A stretch of 64,000 nt of DNA from Haloplanus sp. HW8-1 (lineage in GTDB: Archaea; Halobacteriota; Halobacteria; Halobacteriales; Haloferacaceae): positions 434,001 through 498,000 of the forward strand of contig NZ_CP098518.1 of NCBI RefSeq assembly GCF_023703795.1. Direction: 5' to 3'. Both the position numbers and the translations under genes were made by a program. The notes under the pieces were generated by a model. It was given only the letters and a program-made list of their open reading frames with translations, was not told the origin of the DNA and did not search any database. Positions 47,622 to 56,061 of this stretch are shown piece after piece (positions within the stretch are counted from its first letter, which is position 1; the number at the start of each line of letters is the position of its first letter).

Positions 47622-47877
47622 ACCCCTCGTCGACCGCCGATCGCCTTCGACTTTGCGAAGGCTTTTATAATACCCGACTGATAGGGTGAGCTAAGCGGGT
47701 TTTCGCTGCCTCTTCCCGCAGTCGAGCACCTCCCGTACAGCACGTACCTATGCGACCTCACGGCCCGACCGTGGTTCGGAACAGCCATCGTTCGGCACCG
47801 ACCGTCCACACGGACGCGTCACCGACGACCGAGGATCGGACGGGGACGGCCGTACGGAGGGCTCTCAACCGGCACAT
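47622..47877 (+). promoter_or_regulatory. aCPSF1 promoter and long leader
   Basis: A TATA-like TTTTATAA at 47663-47670 predicts transcription from about 47693 and a leader of about 185 bases before the aCPSF1 ATG. The leader holds a 43-codon open frame (next entry). Confidence 0.5.
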
Positions 47878-47881
47878 ATGA
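47750..47881 (+). CDS. Possible 43-residue upstream ORF overlapping aCPSF1
   Basis: It begins MRPHGPTVVRNSHRSAPTVH and ends with a TGA that overlaps the aCPSF1 start as ATGA. It is basic rather than acidic, unlike typical haloarchaeal proteins, so a regulatory role is more likely than a stable product. It may couple translation of the ribonuclease. Confidence 0.35.
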   Translation: MRPHGPTVVRNSHRSAPTVHTDASPTTEDRTGTAVRRALNRHI

Positions 47882-49797
47882 GCTCCGTAGACAAGCAACT
47901 CGAGGAACTGAAAGCAGAGATCGAAGACGAACTACCCCCTGGTATCTCCGTATCCGACGTCAAATACGAGGGCCCGGAACTGGTCGTGTACACGCGTGAC
48001 CCGAAGGAGTTCGCCAGCAATGGTGATCTGATTCGGAAGCTAGCGAGCAAGCTTCGCAAGCGCATCACGGTGCGCCCCGATCCCGACGTGTTGATCGACG
48101 CCCGCGAGGCACGCGAGCGGATCCGGAGCGTGATTCCCGAGGACGCGGGCGTGACCGATCTGGATTTCCACGTCGACACCGGCGAAGTCGTCATCGAGGC
48201 GGAAAAACCGGGAATGGTCATCGGCCGCCACGGCTCGACGCTCCGGGAGATCACCAAGGAAATCGGCTGGACGCCCGAGGTGGTCCGCACACCACCCATC
48301 GAATCCTCGACCGTCTCGAACGTCCGAAACTTCCTCAAACAGGAGCGCGAGGAGCGCCGCGACATCCTCGAACGCGTCGGTCGACAGATCCACCGCGAGG
48401 AGATGGCCGACGACCAGTGGGTGCGCATCACCACCCTCGGCTGCTGCCGGGAGGTCGGCCGTGCGAGTTTCATCCTCTCGACCGCCGAGACGCGCGTACT
48501 CGTCGACTGTGGCGACAAGCCCGGCGCCGAGGGCGAGGTGCCATATCTGCAGGTGCCCGAAGCGGCGCCACTCAACTCCATCGACGCCGTCATCCTCACC
48601 CACGCCCACCTCGACCACTCCGCGCTCATCCCGCTGCTGTTCAAATACGGGTACGACGGCCCGATCTACTGCACCGAACCTACCCGGGACCTGATGGGCC
48701 TACTCACGCTCGACTACCTCGACGTGGCGGTCAAGGAGGGGCGCACGCCGCCCTACGAGAGTGAGATGGTTCGCGAGGCGATCAAACACACAGTTCCCCT
48801 CGAATATGGCGACGTGACCGACATCGCGCCGGACGTAAAACTCACGTTCCACAACGCGGGGCACATTCTCGGCTCCGCAATCTCCCATTTCCACATCGGC
48901 GACGGCCTCTACAACGTCGCGTTCTCGGGTGACATCCACTACGAGGATACTCGGCTCTTCAACGGCGCCGTCAACGACTTCCCGCGGGTGGAGACGCTCG
49001 TCCTCGAATCCACCTACGGCGGTCGGAACGACTATCAGACCGATCAGGAGGACTCCGAGCGCAACCTACTGGAAATCATCAACGAGACCCACGAGAAGGG
49101 TGGCAAGGTCGTCATCCCGGCCTTCGCCGTCGGGCGCTCCCAGGAGATCATGCTCGTTCTTGAGGAGGCGATGCGAAGCGGGAAGATTCCGGAGATGCCC
49201 GTCCACCTCGACGGCATGATCTGGGAAGCCACGGCCATCCACACGACGTATCCCGAGTATCTCCGTGACGACCTCCGGGACCGAATCTTCCACGAGGACG
49301 AGAATCCCTTCCTCGCCGAGGAGTTCAACCACATCGACGCCGGCGAGGACGAACGCCAGGAAGTGACCGACGGCGACCCGGCGATCATCCTCTCGACCTC
49401 GGGGATGGTCACCGGCGGACCGATCATGTCGTGGCTCCGCCACCTCGGCCCCGACCCGGACTCGACGCTCGTGTTCGTCGGCTACCAGGCCCAGGGGACC
49501 CTCGGGCGCCGCATCCAGAACGGCTGGGACGAGATTCCGATGAACGACCGCGAACGCGGTGGCCGCGGCAACACCCTCTCCCTGAACATGAACGTGGAGA
49601 CGGTCGACGGCTTCTCCGGCCACGCCGACCGGCAGGGACTGGAGAACTTCGTCAAGACGATGAACCCACGTCCGGAGAAGGTACTCTGTGTCCACGGCGA
49701 CGAACGCTCCGTGCAAGACCTCTCCTCGGCGCTCTATCACGACTACAACATGCGGACGTTCGCGCCGAAGAACCTCGAAACGTTCCGGTTCAAGTGA
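47878..49797 (+). CDS. KH-domain beta-CASP ribonuclease aCPSF1 (FttA)
   Basis: A 639-residue RNase related to eukaryotic CPSF73. Archaeal members cut nascent RNA near its 3' end and terminate transcription (FttA). The N-terminal tandem KH domains (about 1-145, GMVIGRHGSTLREI) bind RNA. The metallo-beta-lactamase core has ILTHAHLDHSALIP, and the beta-CASP part has AFAVGRSQEIM, STSGMVTGGP and the C-terminal SGHADRQGL and CVHGD histidines. Length is standard. It is the second beta-CASP RNase of the window besides RNase J. Confidence 0.96.
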   Translation: MSSVDKQLEELKAEIEDELPPGISVSDVKYEGPELVVYTRDPKEFASNGDLIRKLASKLRKRITVRPDPDVLIDAREARERIRSVIPEDAGVTDLDFHVDTGEVVIEAEKPGMVIGRHGSTLREITKEIGWTPEVVRTPPIESSTVSNVRNFLKQEREERRDILERVGRQIHREEMADDQWVRITTLGCCREVGRASFILSTAETRVLVDCGDKPGAEGEVPYLQVPEAAPLNSIDAVILTHAHLDHSALIPLLFKYGYDGPIYCTEPTRDLMGLLTLDYLDVAVKEGRTPPYESEMVREAIKHTVPLEYGDVTDIAPDVKLTFHNAGHILGSAISHFHIGDGLYNVAFSGDIHYEDTRLFNGAVNDFPRVETLVLESTYGGRNDYQTDQEDSERNLLEIINETHEKGGKVVIPAFAVGRSQEIMLVLEEAMRSGKIPEMPVHLDGMIWEATAIHTTYPEYLRDDLRDRIFHEDENPFLAEEFNHIDAGEDERQEVTDGDPAIILSTSGMVTGGPIMSWLRHLGPDPDSTLVFVGYQAQGTLGRRIQNGWDEIPMNDRERGGRGNTLSLNMNVETVDGFSGHADRQGLENFVKTMNPRPEKVLCVHGDERSVQDLSSALYHDYNMRTFAPKNLETFRFK

Positions 49798-49810
49798 TCG
49801 CGGAGCGGCC

Positions 49811-50224
49811 ATGAGACGCCAACTGACCGATCGTCTCTACGTCGGGGATCGGACCGCAGCGCGGAACATCGAGGACCTGACCGAGGCGGGGATCACCGCC
49901 GTGCTCAGGCTAACACACGGTACGCCCCCTCCGTACCCCGACTCGCTGACCGTCATCGAACGGCCGCTGGTCGACGGGCCACAGAACGACCTCTCGAACT
50001 TTCGGGTCGCGACCGATCGACTGACTGCGTTGCTCGACGCCGACGAGACGGTTCTCGTCCACTGTTCGGCGGGCAGTTCCCGGAGCGTCGCCGTGGCCGG
50101 TGCCGTACTCGCACGGCGGGAGGGTGTCGACGTCGAGACGGCGCTCACCCGCCTACAGTCGGTACACCCCGAGGCCGATCCACACCCCGCGCTGGTGGAT
50201 CACGCCCGTCGCGTCGTCGAGTGA
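49811..50224 (+). CDS. Dual-specificity protein phosphatase
   Basis: A 137-residue cysteine phosphatase. The active-site loop HCSAGSSRS holds Cys85 and Arg91, and the general-acid aspartate is probably in VDGPQND near residue 55. It dephosphorylates Ser/Thr/Tyr, substrate unknown. It starts 13 bases after aCPSF1. A Hanks-type kinase lies in the same window, but no direct link is shown. Confidence 0.92.
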   Translation: MRRQLTDRLYVGDRTAARNIEDLTEAGITAVLRLTHGTPPPYPDSLTVIERPLVDGPQNDLSNFRVATDRLTALLDADETVLVHCSAGSSRSVAVAGAVLARREGVDVETALTRLQSVHPEADPHPALVDHARRVVE

Positions 50225-50227
50225 GTC

Positions 50228-51031
50228 TCAGTCGTCGACCTCGACTGGATCGACTACCTTTCCTGCCCCGGTATCGATGCCCACTCGATCGCACAGATCG
50301 ACGAGCGGGCACGCCGCCGGCCCGTCGAGACACGCCGGGCTCCGCGCCGAACAGTACTCGCGGCCGAACTGGATCATGGCGGTGTGACCGAAGCCGCACT
50401 TCTCCGTCGGCACTGCCGCCTCCAGAGCCTCCCGAACCTCCTCGTGGTCGGCGTCGGCCGGCGCCACCCCCATCCGGCGGGCGATGCGGTGGACGTGGGT
50501 GTCGACGGGGAAGACGCCGCCCCGACCGCCGGAAAACAGGAGGACACAGTCGGCAGTCTTCGGGCCGACCCCACGCATATCGAGCAGCCGATCGCGCACT
50601 GCGTCGGGGTCGCCCTCGCGGACGAACCGGTCGAACGCGTCGGCGTCCCCGAAGTCGGTGACGACCTCCTCGGCGCTCTCGACGATCACCCGCGACTTCT
50701 GGTTGTGGAGGCCGGCGGGCTGGATGACGCCGGCGAGTTCCTCGCGGTCTGCGGTCGCGAGCGCCGCTGCGAGGTCGCCGTCACCGCCGTATCGGTCCAT
50801 CAGGGCGTCGAAGGCCGGCTGACTCGCGGTGTCGCTGGTGTTCTGACTCAGGATCGTCCGGACGAGACAGGGAAAGGCGTCGCGTCCGCGGTAGGCCTTC
50901 CGCCAGTAGACATCGCCAAGCGCGTCGACGACGGCTTCGGCACGGGTCTCGGGGTCGCCGGTGGCGAAGCGGGCCTCGGCGCCGCCGCCGTCGGCGCCGC
51001 CGCTGATGTTCCTCGCGGGTTCGTCGGGCAT
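50228..51031 (-). CDS. nth: Endonuclease III-type DNA glycosylase
   Basis: A 267-residue base-excision repair glycosylase/AP lyase. The helix-hairpin-helix LDMRGVGPKTADCVL holds Lys158, and Asp177 in PVDTHVHR is the catalytic aspartate. The [4Fe-4S] cluster ligands are Cys227, Cys234, Cys241 and Cys247. The loop between the second and third Cys is longer than the x2 spacing of E. coli Nth, so it belongs to a variant of the family. The first 28 residues are an acidic tail. Converges on the phosphatase gene with three bases between the ends. Confidence 0.93.
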   Translation of the reverse strand: MPDEPARNISGGADGGGAEARFATGDPETRAEAVVDALGDVYWRKAYRGRDAFPCLVRTILSQNTSDTASQPAFDALMDRYGGDGDLAAALATADREELAGVIQPAGLHNQKSRVIVESAEEVVTDFGDADAFDRFVREGDPDAVRDRLLDMRGVGPKTADCVLLFSGGRGGVFPVDTHVHRIARRMGVAPADADHEEVREALEAAVPTEKCGFGHTAMIQFGREYCSARSPACLDGPAACPLVDLCDRVGIDTGAGKVVDPVEVDD

Positions 51032-51067
51032 AGCGGTCGAACGGGGCGGAGCGAAAAAAGCGCGGCG

Positions 51068-51481
51068 TCACTCGACGGCGAGCGTGAGGGTGCAGTCGGC
51101 GCCGCCGGCCAGCGCCGCGACCAACGACCGGTCGAGGTCGGCCGCAGCGGCGTCGGCACCGACGGCGACGGTGCGGTCGTCGACGTAGGTGCTCGTCCGG
51201 ACGACGGCGCTTCGGTCGCTCTCGAAGGTGAGGTCGGGATGACCACGCGCGGCGACCTCGTGAGTGGCGTCGGCGGCGGCGAGGCGCAAGGTGATCGTCG
51301 CCGCGGGATCGCGACAGGCGTCGGCGAAGGCGTCGGCGAAGTCGGCGGGCGCCCGGTCGGCCTCGACGCCGACGATGCAGTCGCCAGCCGGCGTCAACCA
51401 GTCGTCGGTCGTCACCTCGAACGTACTCCCGTGGGTCGCGGCGACGTGTTCGTGGCCGCGTGCGCGAACGACCTCTCGCAT
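51068..51481 (-). CDS. DUF371 protein
   Basis: A 137-residue archaeal protein of the DUF371 family: RARGHEHVAATHGSTFEVT at the N-terminus, LTPAGDCIVGVEAD in the middle and a repeated beta-rich C-terminal half. GHEHV and HGST are the family's invariant residues. Function unknown. It is 36 bases upstream of nth in the same direction, so they may be co-transcribed. Confidence 0.88.
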   Translation of the reverse strand: MREVVRARGHEHVAATHGSTFEVTTDDWLTPAGDCIVGVEADRAPADFADAFADACRDPAATITLRLAAADATHEVAARGHPDLTFESDRSAVVRTSTYVDDRTVAVGADAAAADLDRSLVAALAGGADCTLTLAVE

Positions 51482-51526
51482 GGTCGGTCGTCGCCGCCGG
51501 GCGGGTTTAGCGGTACCGAATCGCAG

Positions 51527-51682
51527 TCACTCCCTGACGACGGTGACCGTCACCGCACCACAGACACACTCGTAGGCGCGCCGCTCGCCCGCGTCGGTCC
51601 GCATCGCCACCATCAGGGCGTCGTCGTCGAGGGGTCGATCACAGCCGGCCGCCTCGCAGGTACTCGTGAGGTTCTCGAGCAT
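51527..51682 (-). CDS. Small zinc-finger protein
   Basis: A 51-residue protein with four cysteines in two pairs, CEAAGC and CVC, arranged as a zinc ribbon: MLENLTSTCEAAGCDRPLDD and AYECVCGAVTV. ATG at MLENLTS chosen; an in-frame GTG extension nine codons longer is possible. It is a haloarchaea-type small zinc finger, target unknown. Confidence 0.75.
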   Translation of the reverse strand: MLENLTSTCEAAGCDRPLDDDALMVAMRTDAGERRAYECVCGAVTVTVVRE

Positions 51683-51709
51683 ACCCAATGGTCGTCGGGC
51701 AACCGACAT

Positions 51710-52009
51710 GAACCCGTGCCATCCGCGCGGTGAAACTGAAACTGAAGCGGCGCCCCCGACGGTCGTTTATATAGTACCCCGCAGCCGTTGTGAACAGTTC
51801 ACACGGCCGGTACAGCGGTCCTTGATACCGTTTCGCAGCCCTTCGCCCACCGAAGTATTTATGTACATGTCGGCTGTACATGTTGTTACCAACGCGCCTC
51901 CGGCGCGTGGCGGCATCGCACGCAGAATGATCGGGAATTCTTATTCACGGTTGGTTGCGCGACGAGGAGCCGCCAGTCCGCCCGGAGCGGTGGTATCGAG
52001 GTTTCAACA
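51710..52009. promoter_or_regulatory. Repeat-rich promoter region of the coiled-coil protein gene
   Basis: A 300-base AT-rich stretch with no gene I would defend. It holds a perfect 15-base palindrome TGTGAACAGTTCACA (51789-51803), a direct repeat TGTACATGT at 51862-51870 and 51875-51883 (itself palindromic), a hairpin ACGCGCC/GGCGCGT (51892-51908), and TATA-like GTATTTATG near 51855-51863 and CTTATTC near 51940-51946. This suggests two promoters or complex control. Confidence 0.55.
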
Positions 52010-52933
52010 ATGGTAACAACAGAAGAAGTACTCAGCGAATTCGACGTCGCGGCACTCGAAGACGAGAACAACGTCGAACTCACCGACGATCAGATCGAAA
52101 ACGACTCGAAGGGACAGCTCATCAAACTCGCCGGCCAGCTTCGTGACCGACGCAACGAACTCAACCAGATGGCGTCGGAGCGGGCCTCCAAGCGCGACGA
52201 CCTGAACGCCGAGACGCGCGAGAAGGTCGACGAGGCCCAGGAACACCGCGAGCAGCGCGACGAGCTGAACGAGAAGGTCCAAGAGCACAAGGAGAGCCGG
52301 AACGAGCTCAACGCGAAGGCCAACGAGCTCTTCGACGAGGTCGAGGAGATGAAACAGGACCTCGAACTCGGCGACGGCAAGGACCTCGAAGAGCTCGAAG
52401 AGGAGATCGAGCAACTCGAGTTCCGTCAGCAGACCGAGGTGCTGAGCGCCGAGGACGAGCGCGAACTCATCGAGAAGATCGAGGACAAACGCGAGGAGTA
52501 CCAGCAGCGCAAGGAGAAACTCGACGACGCGAGCGAGCTCGAAGAGCTCGTCGACGAGGCCGAGGAGGTCCGCTCGGAGGCGTCCCAGCACCACCAGAAG
52601 GTGACCGAACTGGCCGACAAGGCCCAGGAACACCACAACCAGATGATCGAGGCCTATCGCGAGGCCGACGAGATCCGCGACAAGGCCGACGAGATGCACG
52701 AACTCTTCGTCGAGGCCCAGGAAGCGGCCGACCGCCACCACGAGGACTTCGTCCGCGTCCAGAAGCGCCTGCGTGAACTCGACAAGGAAGAGGAGCAGGA
52801 ACAGCAGGACGAGCGCCAGGCCGAGCGCGAGGCCGCCAAGGAGGAGGCCGAGGAGATCTACCAGAAGTTCAAGGAAGGGGAGACCCTCGACACCGAGGAC
52901 CTGATGAAGCTCCAGAAGACCGGCCTGCTGTAG
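52010..52933 (+). CDS. Long coiled-coil protein
   Basis: A 307-residue protein that is almost entirely charged coiled coil (for example residues 40-270), with short breaks near 125-135 and 170-180. No globular domain or catalytic motif is visible. The conserved C-terminus IYQKFKEGETLDTEDLM occurs in a haloarchaeal family sometimes mislabelled phosphoserine phosphatase. It may be a structural or chromosome-associated protein. It has a complex upstream region with palindromes. Confidence 0.88.
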   Translation: MVTTEEVLSEFDVAALEDENNVELTDDQIENDSKGQLIKLAGQLRDRRNELNQMASERASKRDDLNAETREKVDEAQEHREQRDELNEKVQEHKESRNELNAKANELFDEVEEMKQDLELGDGKDLEELEEEIEQLEFRQQTEVLSAEDERELIEKIEDKREEYQQRKEKLDDASELEELVDEAEEVRSEASQHHQKVTELADKAQEHHNQMIEAYREADEIRDKADEMHELFVEAQEAADRHHEDFVRVQKRLRELDKEEEQEQQDERQAEREAAKEEAEEIYQKFKEGETLDTEDLMKLQKTGLL

Positions 52934-53000
52934 TTCGGTTCTATCGACGTGCGTGTTTTTATGCCGATCCGTCCCCCAGCACCGCGCATGGTGAACGAGT

Positions 53001-53999
53001 GTGAGTGAAGACGACCTCGGTCGACTCGCGGTCGTGATCGCCGGCGGCTTCGCCGCGGCGATCCTCGGGTTCCTCCTCTTTGTGGTCCTCCCCGGATCGC
53101 TCGCGGATTTCCTCGGGATGGTGGTGACCGTCGGCGCCGTGATCCTCGGTGTACGGGCGGCGGGCAACCTGGCCGACTCGCTCTTTCCGGACTACAACGC
53201 CGCGGAGGTGGCCGTCGAGGGGCCGATCACCCGCGACGTCTCGGCGCCCGGACCGGTCCCTGGCGGTGCCCTCGGTACCACCGCCGACGACGTGGTCGAG
53301 GCAATCGAGCGCGCGGACGAGGACGAGGCCGCCGACGCCCTGCTGATGAAACTCGACACGCCGGGAGGAGAGGTGGTCCCGAGCGACGACATCCGGCAGG
53401 CAGCCGTCGAGTTCGACGGGCCGACCGTGGCCTACGCCACCGACGTCTGTGCCAGCGGCGGCTACTGGATCGCGAGCGGGTGTGACGAACTCTGGGCCCG
53501 TCGGGCGAGCATCGTCGGGAGCATCGGCGTCATCGGTTCCCGGGTGAACGTCTCGGACCTCGCCGACGAGTTGGGCGTCTCCTACGAGCGCTTCGCGGCG
53601 GGGGAGTACAAGGACGCCGGCATGCCCCTGAAGGAACTCTCGGCGGACGAACGCGAGTACCTTCAGGGATTGATCGACGGCTTCTACGACGACTTCGTCG
53701 AGCGCGTGGCCGAGGGACGGGACATGGATCCCGACGCGGTGCGTGACACCGAGGCGCGGGTGTATCTCGGAACTGACGCCCACGACCTCGGGTTGGTCGA
53801 CGACATCGGCGACCGGGACGCCGTCGAGGATCACGTGGCCGACCTGCTCGACGAGGAGGTGTCGGTCCGCGAGTTCACGCCGGAACGGGGACTGGCTGCC
53901 CGTCTGCGTGGCGGCGCGACGGCGGTCGCGTACGCCTTCGGCGCCGGGATGGCCGGCGTCGTGGCCGACGACGAGCGCGGGTTCCGGCTCCGGTTCTAG
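53001..53999 (+). CDS. sppA: Signal peptide peptidase SppA-type serine protease (S49)
   Basis: A 332-residue membrane protease that degrades cleaved signal peptides. Two N-terminal helices (about 8-30, 36-55) anchor it, and the soluble domain has KLDTPGGEV, the nucleophile Ser152 in CASGGYWIA and the general base Lys204 in GEYKDAG. One subunit equals half of E. coli SppA, as in other archaea. GTG is forced as the start, because a stop lies three codons upstream in frame. A six-codon ATG frame overlaps it (52988-53008). A T-rich TATA-like box at 52954-52962 precedes it. Confidence 0.93.
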   Translation: MSEDDLGRLAVVIAGGFAAAILGFLLFVVLPGSLADFLGMVVTVGAVILGVRAAGNLADSLFPDYNAAEVAVEGPITRDVSAPGPVPGGALGTTADDVVEAIERADEDEAADALLMKLDTPGGEVVPSDDIRQAAVEFDGPTVAYATDVCASGGYWIASGCDELWARRASIVGSIGVIGSRVNVSDLADELGVSYERFAAGEYKDAGMPLKELSADEREYLQGLIDGFYDDFVERVAEGRDMDPDAVRDTEARVYLGTDAHDLGLVDDIGDRDAVEDHVADLLDEEVSVREFTPERGLAARLRGGATAVAYAFGAGMAGVVADDERGFRLRF

Positions 54000-54045
54000 C
54001 CTCCCCGGCGGGGGATATTTATTCCCGTGGAGAGTTCTCACGACC

Positions 54046-55161
54046 GTGACAACGTTGGTCCTGTGTGTCGACCGCGCCGACGACATCGGGCGGACGGTCG
54101 GCGTCTCGATGCCCGTCGACGGCTGGGACGCGGTGCGGTCGCTGGTGACGGAGGTCGGCCTGGCGGATCCGGAGGACTCGACCGTGAACTGCCTGCTGGA
54201 GGCGTTGCGGGTCACGCGGGACCTTCAGGGGGACGGCGAGGACGCCATCGTCGCCGTCGTCTCGGGGACGGGCGACTCCGCCGTCGGCGCCGATCGGTCG
54301 GTCGCCGCCCAGATCGACGACCTCCTCGACCGGTACGACCCCGACTCGGCGATCATCGTCACCGACAGCGCGGACGACGAGCGGCTGATCCCCATCGTCG
54401 AGAGTCGTCTTCCCGTCGACTCCGTCGACCGGGTGGTCGTCCGTCAGGCCCGCGACATCGAGTCGACGTACTACCTCCTCAAGCAGTTCCTCGCCGACGA
54501 GGAACTCCGGTCGACCGTGCTGGTGCCACTCGGGGTAGGGCTGCTCCTCCTGCCGGTGTTGCTGATCCGGTTCTCGCTCCCCGTTGCGCTCGCCGGTCTG
54601 GCCTCGCTGCTCGGGGCCGCCGTCCTGTATAAGGGACTCGCCATCGACACCTACCTCGCCAGGCTCCCGGACCGGATTCAGGACGCCCTCTACTCCGGAC
54701 AGGTGTCGGTCGTCACCTACGCCGTGGCGGGTGGACTCGCCCTCGTCGGCGCCTTCCTCGGAGCGCTCGCCGTCGAGACGAGCGCGGAGGGCGTCGTCGT
54801 TCCGGTCATGCAGTTCGCGTACAGCGCCATTCCCTGGCTGGCGCTGGCGGCGCTCACGGCCAGCGCCGGCCGACTCCTCGACGAACTCATCGACTCGGAT
54901 CGAATCCCCCGCCCGTACCTGAATCTACCCTTCGGCGTCGTCGCCCTCGGCCTCGTCGTCCGTGGGTTCGCGGGATACTTCCTCGAACGGGAGAACGTCC
55001 TCGCGAACCTGCGGCTCGCGGGGATCACGGTCCCACCCACCGAACGACTCGCGCTTTTTGTCGTCTCGGCCATCGTCGTCTCGCTGGTCGGGGTTCGGGT
55101 AGCCGCGAGCGTCGCCGACCATCCGGCGGAGGACGCCGACACGGACGCCGAACGGTCCTGA
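54046..55161 (+). CDS. DUF373 membrane protein
   Basis: A 371-residue protein of the archaeal DUF373 family. An N-terminal soluble domain of about 150 residues (TLVLCVDRADDIGRTVGVSMP; DSAIIVTDSADDE; VVRQARDIESTYYLLKQ) is followed by six to seven membrane helices and an acidic tail. The soluble part resembles a receiver-like alpha/beta fold, but function is unknown. GTG start; a TATA-like GATATTTAT at 54014-54022 is 27 bases upstream, giving a leaderless transcript. Confidence 0.9.
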   Translation: MTTLVLCVDRADDIGRTVGVSMPVDGWDAVRSLVTEVGLADPEDSTVNCLLEALRVTRDLQGDGEDAIVAVVSGTGDSAVGADRSVAAQIDDLLDRYDPDSAIIVTDSADDERLIPIVESRLPVDSVDRVVVRQARDIESTYYLLKQFLADEELRSTVLVPLGVGLLLLPVLLIRFSLPVALAGLASLLGAAVLYKGLAIDTYLARLPDRIQDALYSGQVSVVTYAVAGGLALVGAFLGALAVETSAEGVVVPVMQFAYSAIPWLALAALTASAGRLLDELIDSDRIPRPYLNLPFGVVALGLVVRGFAGYFLERENVLANLRLAGITVPPTERLALFVVSAIVVSLVGVRVAASVADHPAEDADTDAERS

Positions 55162-55180
55162 GGGACGGACCGTCGTCGGG

Positions 55181-56002
55181 CTACCAGGGCGCGAAGCCGG
55201 GGTCGATCATCCGCTCCTCGCGGTCGATGCCGTCGATCGTCGCCACGTCCACGTCGTCGAGGTCGAGCGTCCGCGACGACCAGTTGTCGCGGATATGTGC
55301 CTCGCCCGTCGCCTTCGGGATGGCCGTCACGCCCTTCTCGCGGAGCCACGCGAGCGACACCTGTGCCTCGCTGACGCCGTGTTTCTCGGCGACCGACTGG
55401 ATCTCGGGCACCTCGAACACCTCGCCGCGGGCGAGCGGCGAGTACGCCACCACCTCGATCCCGTGGTCGGCACAGTGGGCACGGAGTTCCGCCTGGGGGT
55501 GGAGGGGGTGACACTCGATCTGGTTGGCGAAGATCGGCGCGTCGGTCGTCTCGACGGCCTCGGTCACCAGATCCGGTTCGAAGTTGCTGATGCCGACGCG
55601 GTCGATCAGGCCGTCGTCGTACAGGGCGTCGAAGGCGCCGAGCGTCTCGGCGGGGTCGTACGCTCCGGCCGGCCAGTGGACGTAGAGTAGGTCGACCGCG
55701 TCGACGCCGAGGCGCTCCAGACTCTCCTCGGTCGAGGCGCGGACGTCGTCGGGGGCGAGGTTGTCGATCCACACCTTCGTCGCTAGGAACACGTCCTCGC
55801 GGGGGACCGACGAACGCGCGATGCCCTCGCCGACGTGTTCCTCGTTGTCGTAGGCCTGTGCGGTGTCGACGTGGCGATAGCCCATGTCCAGAGCCGTCGC
55901 CACCGCGTCCGCACAGGCGTCGGGCGCCGCGTTCTGCCAGGTTCCGAGCCCGAGGACCGGCATGTCGTTCGAGCGTTGCACGTCGCTGGAGGAGTGAGAC
56001 AT
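55181..56002 (-). CDS. Aldo/keto reductase
   Basis: A 273-residue TIM-barrel oxidoreductase. The catalytic tetrad is complete: Asp46 and Tyr51 in HVDTAQAYDNE, Lys76 in LATKVW and His109 in YVHWP. The C-terminal IPKATGEAHIRDN binds NADPH. Closest to 2,5-diketo-gluconate reductase-type AKRs; the real substrate is not evident. Converges on the DUF373 gene. It starts 59 bases from the downstream end of the reductase gene. Confidence 0.93.
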   Translation of the reverse strand: MSHSSSDVQRSNDMPVLGLGTWQNAAPDACADAVATALDMGYRHVDTAQAYDNEEHVGEGIARSSVPREDVFLATKVWIDNLAPDDVRASTEESLERLGVDAVDLLYVHWPAGAYDPAETLGAFDALYDDGLIDRVGISNFEPDLVTEAVETTDAPIFANQIECHPLHPQAELRAHCADHGIEVVAYSPLARGEVFEVPEIQSVAEKHGVSEAQVSLAWLREKGVTAIPKATGEAHIRDNWSSRTLDLDDVDVATIDGIDREERMIDPGFAPW

Positions 56003-56061
56003 GACCGGATCGAGGGTGGAGACACCGAAACCAGTTGTGGAAGCACCGATTCGTGCCGGTA

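Noticed and set aside
51666-52016. 116-codon frame through the palindrome-rich promoter region
   Set aside because: Poor codon bias, crosses the TATA-like boxes and repeats, and overlaps the coiled-coil start.
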